Shown here: in pieces, positions 47,775 through 64,000 of the stretch
How positions within the stretch are numbered: position 1 is the first letter of the stretch
Layout of the letters: each line of letters starts with the position of its first letter
Source: Apteryx mantelli
Lineage: Eukaryota > Chordata > Aves > Apterygiformes > Apterygidae
Reading direction: 5' to 3'
NCBI RefSeq assembly: GCF_036417845.1
Contig: NC_090012.1
Span: 1-64,000 of the forward strand
Length of the DNA: 64,000 bases
Notes under the pieces: model-generated
The model's database searches: none
What the model saw: the letters and a program-made list of their open reading frames with translations, nothing else
What the model was told of the DNA's origin: nothing
Translations under genes and position numbers: made by a program

Positions 47775-50700
47775 TCAGGAATACATGGTGAGCTGGAGCC
47801 ACTGCGGAGAGAAGACGGGGGGTCACCGAGGGTGCCTATAGGCCCTGGGGGGCCCTATAGGGACCCGGCATCACCCTATAGGGATTTGGGGTCACCTTAT
47901 AGGGATTTGGGGCGCTCTATAGGGAAGTAGGGTGTTATAATGGGATTTGGGGGCCCCCAAAAGGGATCTGAAGGGCTCTATATGGATCGAGAGGCCCCTA
48001 TAGGGATTTCGGGTGCCTTATAGGGACTGGGGGTTCCTCTTTTAGGGATTTGGGGGGGTTTGCGGGGTCCTATGGGGATATGGGGGGCTCTATAGGGATT
48101 TGGGGTGCTCAATGGGGATATAGGGGGGCCCTAGAGGGATTTGCAGGGTCCCATAGGGATTCGGCAGCCCCTATAGGGATCCGCTGTTGCTCTATAGGGA
48201 TACGGGGTGCTCCATAGGGATCTGTGGGGTACCGGGGGGCCCATAGGCACTTGGGGTGTCCTATAGGAATTTGGGGTGACTTTATAGGCATTCAGGAAGC
48301 TCTATAAGCATTTGGGGTTGCTCTATAAGTACTTAGGGGTCCTTATATGGATTTGGGGCTGCTCTATGGAGACTCGGGGACCCCTCTAGGGATTTGGGGG
48401 GCTCCATAGGGATTGCGGAGGCCCAGTCGGCTTTTGGGGTGCCATATAGCCGCTCGGGGGGGACTTTATAGGGATTTAGGAGCTTCTATAGAGACGAAGG
48501 GCTCTATAGGGGTTGAGGGGACCCTATAGGGGTTCGGGGGACCCTATAGGGGTTCGGGGGGACCCCCCAAACTCACCTCCTGGAGGCTCACGCGGATCTG
48601 CCCGGTCCCGTCCCGGTCCAGGGATTTGAAGGCACCTGGGGGGGGGGGGAATGGGGTGAGGGGGGGGTCCAGTTGGGGCCCCCCCAACCCCCCCCCCGAG
48701 CCCCCCAAAAGCCCCAGGGCCTCCCATAACCCTGGGGGTCCCCAAATCCAGGGTTCCCCCCCCCCCTCCGTCCTGGGGGGTCCCCAAAAGGGCCAGGGGG
48801 TCCCCAAAACCCCTGAGAGTCCCCAATATCCCGGGGGGGGTCCCCAATGACGGGGGTCCCAGGGGTTTCCCCCCCAAATTGGGGGGGGTCCCTGCTGCCT
48901 TGGGGTGCCCCCCACCCCCACCCTAGGGTGCCCCCCCAGCCCAGGGGTTTCCCCCGGTTTAGGGGGTCCTCAATGTCCCCGGGTGTCCCCCCCCCCACCT
49001 TAGGGTGCCCCCCCCATCCCCGGGGGTTTCCCCCCATCTTCAGGGGTCCCTGTTGCCCTTGGGTGCCCCCAACCCAGAAGAACCCCCACCCCAGGGTGGC
49101 CCCCCCCACCTATGGGTGCCCCCCCCACCCCCAGGTGCCCCCAACCCCAGGTGCCCCCCACCCATGGGTGCCCCCCACACCTGGAAGGTTCCCCCCACCC
49201 CAGGGGTCCCTGCCTGTCCCCCAGGTGTCCCCAAACCTGAAGGTCCCCCACCCACCACCCCAGGGTCCCCCCTGCACCCTGGTGCCCCCCACCCATGGGT
49301 GCCCCCTCCACCCTAGGGTGCCCCCCACCCCCAGGGGTCCTGTGTGTCCCCAGGGTGTCCCCAGCTCCAGGGGGGGGTTCCTACCCCCCCACCCCGGGTG
49401 CCCCCCACCCCAGGTGCCCCCCACCCTACGGTCCCCCCCCACCCCCAGGAGGTTCCCACCATCCCAGGGGTCCTGCGTGTCCCAGGTGTCCCCAGCTCCG
49501 GGTGGGGGGCTGTTCCTCTCCCCCCACCCCGGGTGCCCCCCACCCCTGGGCGCCCCCCCCACCCCTGGGTGACCCCCCCACCCCCAGGTGCCCCCAACCC
49601 TACGGTCCCCCCCACCCCCAGGACGTTTCCCCCACCCCAGGGGTCCTGCGTGTCCCCAGGTGTCCCCAGCTCCAGGGAGGGGGTCCCTACCCCCCCACCC
49701 CGGGTGCCCCCCCCCCACCCGTGGGTGCCCCCCCCCCCCCCCTCGCTCACGGAACATGGCGTCGAGGCGCACGAGGCAGCTGATGAAGTTGTCGAAGTCG
49801 AGGCTGCGTCCTCGTCGCCGTAGCGCCGCGCATCACCGCCCACAGCGGCTCCGGCAGCCCGAAGCCTGCCGGCGGGGGGGGGGCAAGGGGGGGCACCCAT
49901 GGGTGGGGGGGGGCACCCCCCCTCCGCCCCCCCCCCAACCTGCCCCAGCGGTTCCCCTCCAAAACCCGCCAGCACCCGCTGCCCGCCCCAGCCACGAGCC
50001 TGCCCCCCCCCCCCGGCACCCACCGAGCCCCCCCAGTGTCCCATGACCCCCCCCAGCACCCCAGCACCCCCCCCAGCACCCCCCAAGCCCCCCCAGTGTC
50101 CCATGACCCCCCCAAATACCTCCCAGCACCCCCCCAAATCCCCAGCACCCCAGGACCCCCCCAGGACACCCCCCAAATCTCCCCAGCACCCCCACGACCC
50201 CCCCAGCACCCCCCAAATCCCCCCAGCACCCCCCAAGCCCCCCCAGTGTCCCATGACCCCCCCCAGGATCTCCCCAAATCCCCCCAGCACCCCCAAGCCC
50301 CCCCAGTGTCCCATGACCCCCCCCAGCACCCCATGACCCCCCCAATACCTCCCAGCACCCCCCAAGTCCCCCCAGTGTCCCATGGACCCCCCCCAGGACA
50401 CCCAAATCCCCCCAGTGTCCCCATGACCCCCCCAAATACCTCCCAGCACCCCCCAAATCCCCCAGCACCCCAGGACCCCCCAGGACACCCCCAAATCTCC
50501 CCAGCACCCACGACCCCCCCCAGCACCCCCCAAATCCCCCCAGCACCCCCCAAGCCCCCCAGTGTCCCATGACCCCCCCATCACCCCCAAATCCCCCAGC
50601 ACCCAGGACACCCCCCAGGACCCCCCCAAATCCCCCCAGTGCCCCCCAAGCCCCCCAGCACCCAACGACCCCCCCCAGCACCCCCAAATCCCTCCAATGT

Positions 50701-52949
50701 CCCATGACCCCACCCCCCAGCACCCCACGACCCCCCCAGGACACCCCCAAAAACCTCCCAGCACCCCCCAAGTCCCCCCAGCACCCCACGACCCCCCAGG
50801 ACACCCCCAAATCCCGCCAGTGCCCCCCAAGCCCCCAGCGCCCAATGACCCCCCCCAGCACCCCCCAAATCCCCTCAGCACCCACCGAACCCCCCAGCAC
50901 CCCACGACCCCCCAAATAGCTCCCAGCACCCCCCAAGTCCCCCAGCACCCCACGACTCCCCCCAGGACCCCCCAAATACCTCCCAGCACCCCCCAAGCCC
51001 CCCCAGTGTCCATGACCCCCCCCAGCACCCCCAAATCCCCCCAGCACCCCAGGACTCCCCCAGGACCCCCCCAAATACCTCCCAGCACCCCCCAAGCCCC
51101 CCCAGCGCCCCAGAACCCCCCCAGCACCCCCCCAAATCCCCCAGCACCCCCTAACTACAACCAACCAGACCCCCAACCCCCCCCAGGACCCCCCCAAATC
51201 CCCCCACCCCCCACGACCCCCCCCCAGGACCCCCCCAAATCCCCCCAGCACCCCCTAACCACAGCTAATCGCACCCCCCATCCCCCCAGGACCCATAAGG
51301 TCCCAGTTCCCCCCCCAAACCCCCCCCAACCGCCCCTGGTCTCCCCCAAACTGCCCCCCCAAATGCCCCAGACCCCCCCCAAATACCCCAGACCCCCCCA
51401 AATACCCCCAGACCCCCCCAAACCTGCCCCAGACCCCCCCCCAAGTCCCCCCAGACCCCTCTCCCCCAAATCACCCCGGCCCCCCCCAACCACTCACCCC
51501 CCCAAAATGTCCTCAGCCCCCCCCAAACTGCCCCAGACCCCCCCCCAAATACCCCCCCCCCAAAAAAACCCGCCCCCCCCCCGGCCCCCACCTGCAGCCT
51601 GGAAGCGCGGGCAGCTCCCGAGCCCCGATGGTGCCCGAGCGGTCGGTGTCGAACTGCTTGTAGATGCAACTTTGGGGGGGGCACGGGGGGGGGATTTGGG
51701 GGGGTCCGTGGGGTGGGGGGGGGCAAGGGGGGACCCCCCTGCCTGTCCCCCCCCCAGCACCCCCCCAAAATTCCCCCCCCAGGGGCACGGGATCATCATC
51801 CCCCCCCGCTTCCGTCCAGGATTCGGGGCACCCATTGCCCCCCCCAAGGAATTTTGGGGGTGGGGGGGTCCCCAATTCCTCCCCCCCCACAATCTAGGGT
51901 TGGGGGTGCTGGGGGGGGGCTCCCATTTCTCCCTCTCCCCCCCCCAAAGGAATCTGGGGGTCTCAAAGTTGCCCATTTCTGGCAGGTTTCACCCCAAGAA
52001 TTTGGGGGGTTCTGCGGGGGGGGTCCCCCGTTTTTTTGCCCCCAAAGCCCAGGGATTTGGGGGTGCTGCGGGGGTTCCCCATCCTCTTCCCCCCCCCCAC
52101 AAAGACAGAGGATCCCAAAGGTGCCCATTCCTGCCAGGTTTCACCCCAAAAACTAGGGGGTGCGGGGGGGGGGGTCCCCCCATTTTCTCCCCCCCCCTTC
52201 CAGCTATTTGGGAAAAAAGGTCCCATTTCCTCCCCTGTTCCCTAAGGATTTTGGGAGGGGTCGGTGGGGGGGGGGTCCCTGCCCCCCCTACCCCAGGATT
52301 TTGGGGGTCCCCGGGGGGGGTTCCCCAAATTTTTTTTGGGGGGGGTGGTGTGTGTCCCCCCCCCCTCACCTGCCACTTCTTGATGTTATTCCACAAATAC
52401 TGAACTCCTCGAAGCCCAATTCCCCGTCGTGTCGCTCTTGGGGGGGGGTCAAGGATATATATTTTTGGGGGGGGGGAAGAAATAGCCCCCCCCAATGAGG
52501 GGGACCCCAAATCTGCCCGTTCCCCCCCCCCCAAAAAATAAGGGATACGTCCATGACGGCCACCATGCTGCGGCACGTGTCGATGCCGAAACCGTCCGTC
52601 TTCAGGTCGGGGTCTGCAAGGGGGGGGGGGCAAAAAATTGGGGGGGGGGGCAAAATTAGGTGTGGGGGGGCAAATTGGTGGGGGGAAAATTAGGGGGGGA
52701 CCCCTCCAGGAGGTGGCCCTCCCCCCCCCCAAAAGCGGATACCCCCCCCCCAATAACCCTAGGATTGGAGTGGATTCTCTAGTGCTGCTATAGGGTTGTG
52801 CCCCCTTCTCCCCCCCCCCCCCCCCCCGTGGCGGTGGCGGTGGGGACACGGGGGGGGGGGTGTCCCGGGGGGGGGACACACACACACTTACGGCGGGTCA
52901 CCACCTTGTTGAGGATGTTCATGAGCTCGGTGGGGCTCACCTCCATGTC
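47775..52949 (-). CDS. CAPNS1: Calpain small subunit 1, C-terminal penta-EF-hand part (5' end missing)
   Basis: The regulatory subunit that pairs with CAPN1/CAPN2 large subunits. Exons 5' to 3': 52949-52892, 52613-52549, 52436-52370, 51669-51592, 49865-49751, 48635-48577, 47801-47775. They encode DMEVSPTELMNILNKVV (EF1), HPDLKTDGFGIDTCRSMVAV, an EF2 block (SDTTG...LGFEEF), YKQFDTDRSGTIGARELP (EF3), an EF4 block with LDFDNFISCLVRLDAMF, FKSLDRDGTGQIRVSLQE (EF5) and the conserved end WLQLTMYS. The Gly-rich N-terminal exons are absent between 52950 and the gap, so they probably fall in the gap. The first, second, sixth and seventh visible exons are intact. The third, fourth and fifth each carry two one-base losses in short homopolymers. 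Sequencing error near the gap is likelier than a pseudogene, but I cannot prove it. Confidence 0.9.
47802..48576. repeat. TATAGGGAT array in CAPNS1 last intron
   Basis: Most of this intron is a degenerate array of CTCTATAGGGATTTGGGG units of about 30-40 bp. Confidence 0.8.
48636..49750. repeat. C-rich arrays in a CAPNS1 intron
   Basis: About 48840-49740 has CCCCCCACCCCAGGTGCCCCC units grouped into a higher-order copy of about 150-170 bp (landmark TCCTGCGTGTCCCCAGG). Long ORFs here are artefacts of the array. Confidence 0.8.
49752..49863 (-). pseudogene. CAPNS1: CAPNS1 EF4 exon with two one-base losses
   Basis: Within exon 49751-49865 the observed length is 115 rather than the 117 bases expected from the flanking phases. 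One base is missing at the doublet before GGCGCTAC and another at the GG of GACGGCAGC. Both are homopolymer contractions, so the frame breaks and then recovers only after further change. I call it disrupted as assembled, not necessarily in the organism. Confidence 0.6.
49866..51591. repeat. C-rich array in a CAPNS1 intron
   Basis: About 49900-51560 consists of 20-35-bp units such as CCCCCCAAATCCCCCAGCAC and CCCCCAGTGTCCCATGACC. Confidence 0.88.
51670..52369. repeat. Roughly 150-bp repeat in a CAPNS1 intron
   Basis: Two to four diverged copies. The block TTTCTGGCAGGTTTCACCCC near 51977 recurs near 52130 at a spacing of about 150 bp, embedded in G- and C-runs. Confidence 0.65.
52765..52802 (+). 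repeat. Plus-strand copy of unrecognised dispersed repeat
   Basis: Reads GGAGTGGATTCTCTAGTG, then CTGCTATAGGGTTGTGC. It shares its two blocks with the minus-strand copy at 40252-40295 and the 170-bp array at 34310-35060. It lies in the CAPNS1 intron between 52614 and 52891. Confidence 0.65.
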
Positions 52950-53714
52950 CTGCGGGGAGGGGGGCGTCACCGGGGGGGGGGGGGGACACACGACCACCCC
53001 CACCTTGGGGACACCCCCCCCCACCCAGGGACACCCCCCCCCACCTTGGGGACACCCCCCCCCCAGGGTGCTGGGGGGCATCTGGGGGGGGGTGTTCAAG
53101 GCTCTGCCGGTGACTGGAGGAGCAAAGGCACCGGAGGGGGGCAGGGATCCGGCAGAGGCTCGAGGGATCCGCTGGGATCGGCTGGGATCCAGTAGGGTCC
53201 AGCGATCCCCTGGGGGTTGGGGGGGGGATCTGGGGGGTGCGGAGCGTGGAAGATCCGGGGGGGGGGATCCAGAGGATCCGGTGGGGTCAGAGAGCATCTG
53301 AGGATACAGGGGGAGCCGGCGGGATCTGGTGGGAGCCAAGGAGGTTGGGGAGGTGCAAGGGGATCTAAGGATCTAGGAGGGATCTAGGGGGATCTGGTAG
53401 GACAAACATCTGGAGAAATCTAGAGAGGTCTAGGGATCCAAGGGGATCCAAGAGGATCTGGTGGGCCTAGAGGTCCACAGGGATCCAGAGGTCTCTCAGG
53501 ATCCAGGGGGGATCCAGGAGGATCTGGTAGGGTCAGAGGCAGTCTGGGAAGTCCCCAGAGATCCAGAGAGACCTGGGTATCGGGGGGGGGATCTGGGGGG
53601 GTCCAGGGGAGATCCACATGGATCTGCTGGGGCCAGAGACATCCTGGGGCGGTGGGGGAGAATCCACAATGATCCGGAGAGGACTGGGGATCCAGGACGA
53701 TCAGAGGGATCCAA
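52950..53714. repeat. GGGATCCAG array before the gap
   Basis: About 53130-53714 is a GGATCCAGAGGATCTGGTGGG-type array with units of about 20-30 bp that runs directly into the gap. 52960-53080 holds C-runs and GGGGACACCC repeats. No upstream CAPNS1 exon is readable. Confidence 0.8.
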
Positions 53715-53914
53715 NNNNNNNNNNNNNNNNNNNNNNNNNNNNNNNNNNNNNNNNNNNNNNNNNNNNNNNNNNNNNNNNNNNNNNNNNNNNNNNNNNNNNN
53801 NNNNNNNNNNNNNNNNNNNNNNNNNNNNNNNNNNNNNNNNNNNNNNNNNNNNNNNNNNNNNNNNNNNNNNNNNNNNNNNNNNNNNNNNNNNNNNNNNNNN
53901 NNNNNNNNNNNNNN
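53715..53914. other. Assembly gap of 200 N
   Basis: An exact 200-base run of N. It separates the truncated 5' part of CAPNS1 (-) from the truncated 5' part of WDR62 (+). The missing exons cannot fit in 200 bases, so the size is a placeholder. Confidence 0.98.
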
Positions 53915-53915
53915 T

Positions 53916-59410
<5,495 letters not shown>

Positions 59411-61121
59411 GCCGAATCCCGGGAGCCCAAAAAGCCCTGAATCCCCCCCCCCCTCCCCCCCCCCCACCTCTACCTCTTATTTTCGGCACTTTTCCACGTT
59501 TTTTTCCCCTCTTTTCGGTGCTTTTCCACGTTTTTTCTCCTCTTTTTGGCACTTTTCCGTGTTTTTTCCCCTCTTTTTGGCACTTCTCCATGTTTTCCCC
59601 TCTTTTCGGCGCCCGAATTTTGCTCGGGGGCCCCCCCCAAAAGGCGGCTCCGCTCCCCCACGCCGTTGCGGTGCCGGCACCGATCCGGGCCGGAGCTGCC
59701 GGCGCTGCCGGTTTTCGAGGATCTCGGAATAAACGTTTGCCCCGGAGAGCGAGAGAGCGGCTGGGGCATTGGGGGCGCCCGGCGGCAGGTGGGGGCCTGA
59801 GAAGGGGATTTGGGACCCAGAGGGGCGATTTGGGACCCGGGGGGGCAATTTGGGGTCTGATGGGGGCAATTTGGGGTCTGATGGGGGCGATTTGAGACCC
59901 TGGGGGGGGCAATTTGGGACCCTGGGGGGTATTTGGGGTCTGATGGGGCGATTTGGGGTCTGATGGGGGTGATTTGGGACCCGGGGGGCGATTTGGGGTC
60001 TGGTGGGGCGATTTGGGGGCACCGGGGGGCAATTTGGGACCCTGGGGGGTATTTGGGGTCCCAGGGCCGATTTGGACCCTGGGGGGTGATTTGGGGTCTG
60101 ACAGGGGTGATTTGGGGCACCGGGGGGGCAATTTGGGGGCTGATGGGGGTGATTTTGGCACCAGGGGGGCGATTTGGGACCCTGGGGGGGTATTTGGGGT
60201 CTGACAGGGCGATTTGGGGCCCCAGGGGGCGATTTGGGGTCTGGTGGGGGCGATTTGGGGGCACCGGGGGGCAATTTGGGACCCTGGGGGGTATTTGGGG
60301 TCCCAGGGGGCGATTTGGGACCCTGGGGGGGTATTTGGGGTCTGACAGGGGTGATTTGGGGCACGGGGGGGGCGATTTGGGACCCTGGGGGGTATTTGGG
60401 GGCACCAAGGTGGCGACTGGGGGCACGCGGGGGCCGTTTGGGGCACCCAGGCGGGGATTTGGGGCACCCCGGGGGCACCTGGGGGTACGTGGCGGTCGGG
60501 GGGGCACCGAGGGGGCACGGGGGGGCGATTTGGGGCACCCAGGGGACAACTGGGGGCGGTTTGGGGCACCCGGGGGGTGATTTGGGGACAACTGGGGGCA
60601 CCCAGGGGCAATTGGGGGTTCAGGGGGGCAATTGGGGGCACCCAGGGGCAATTGGAGGTTCAGGGGGGCAATTGGGGGCACCCAGGGGGGCAATTGGGGG
60701 CGATTTGGGGGGGGGGCCGTGTCCCCCCCCCCCCCCCAACTCCCGCACGGCAAGGACACGGCAGAGGCGGCCTCATCCCAAAAATAATCCTCTTGGATAC
60801 GCGAGCGCGTGGGGAGGTGGGGAAGTGCCGGAGCCGCAAGGGCTACGGAACGCCAGCTGGGATCCGGCTCCGGGATTGGGACCAATATCCAGGGTCGGAC
60901 CAAAACCAGGGATCGGGATCGATATCCGGACTCTGGACCGCTATCCGGGCTCGGATCAAGATCCAGAGTCGGGACCGACACCCGAGGCTCAGACCAAAAT
61001 CAGGGATCGGGAACGACATCGGGGCTTGGGACTGACGTCCGGGTGTCGGGTGCCGCCATCCCGGGCTCGGGAACGCCGCTATCCCGGGCTCGGGAATGCC
61101 ATCGGGCTCGGGAACGCCGCT
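59411..61121. repeat. WDR62/POLR2I convergent spacer with about 30-bp array
   Basis: A TTTTTCCCCTCTTTTCGGCACT-like pyrimidine repeat at about 59480-59610 is the WDR62 3' UTR. About 59800-60720 is an array of roughly 30-bp units carrying GGGCGATTTGGGACCC and GGGGTATTTGGGGTC. About 60890-61110 carries GGGATCGGGACCGATATCC-like units next to the POLR2I stop. I see no canonical poly(A) signal for POLR2I. Confidence 0.82.
59728..59733 (+). promoter_or_regulatory. WDR62 poly(A) signal
   Basis: A canonical AATAAA 318 bases after the WDR62 stop codon. Confidence 0.85.

Positions 61122-64000
<2,879 letters not shown>

Overview
The window looks like part of a bird microchromosome: it is extremely G+C-rich, its exons are compact, and six recognisable vertebrate genes lie in 64 kb. 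All six belong to the human chromosome 19q13 gene set, a set that was poorly represented in older bird assemblies. Gene identities come from reading exon translations against protein families I know. No search was run.

Layout. 1-668: upstream DNA with a 90-bp tandem repeat. 669-14927 (+): SYMPK, the symplekin scaffold of mRNA 3'-end processing, 26 coding exons. 16094-20490 (+): DMWD, a WD-repeat protein, 4 coding exons. 22554-44523 (-): DMPK, myotonic dystrophy protein kinase, 15 coding exons, convergent with DMWD. 47775-52949 (-): the penta-EF-hand part of CAPNS1, the calpain small subunit, with its 5' end missing. 53715-53914: a 200-N assembly gap. 53916-59410 (+): the C-terminal 604 residues of WDR62, with its 5' half missing. 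61122-63446 (-): POLR2I, the RPB9 subunit of RNA polymerase II, complete at 125 residues.

The genes are unrelated housekeeping and tissue genes, not a pathway. Almost every intron or spacer longer than about 400 bp left of the gap is one or more private minisatellite arrays. These arrays are open in many reading frames and produce long spurious ORFs. WDR62 introns right of the gap lack them, and arrays resume after WDR62.

The most interesting signals are in DMPK. One exon appears to carry a roughly 1-kb, 18-bp coding minisatellite between the kinase domain and the coiled coil, and intron 7 holds a large inverted minisatellite. Other points are the reversed DMPK orientation relative to mammals, a cluster of one-base homopolymer contractions in CAPNS1, an unrecognised dispersed repeat at three loci, and a dispersed 14-mer. 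I saw no CRISPR array, tRNA, rRNA, CR1/LINE, endogenous retrovirus or operon-like system.
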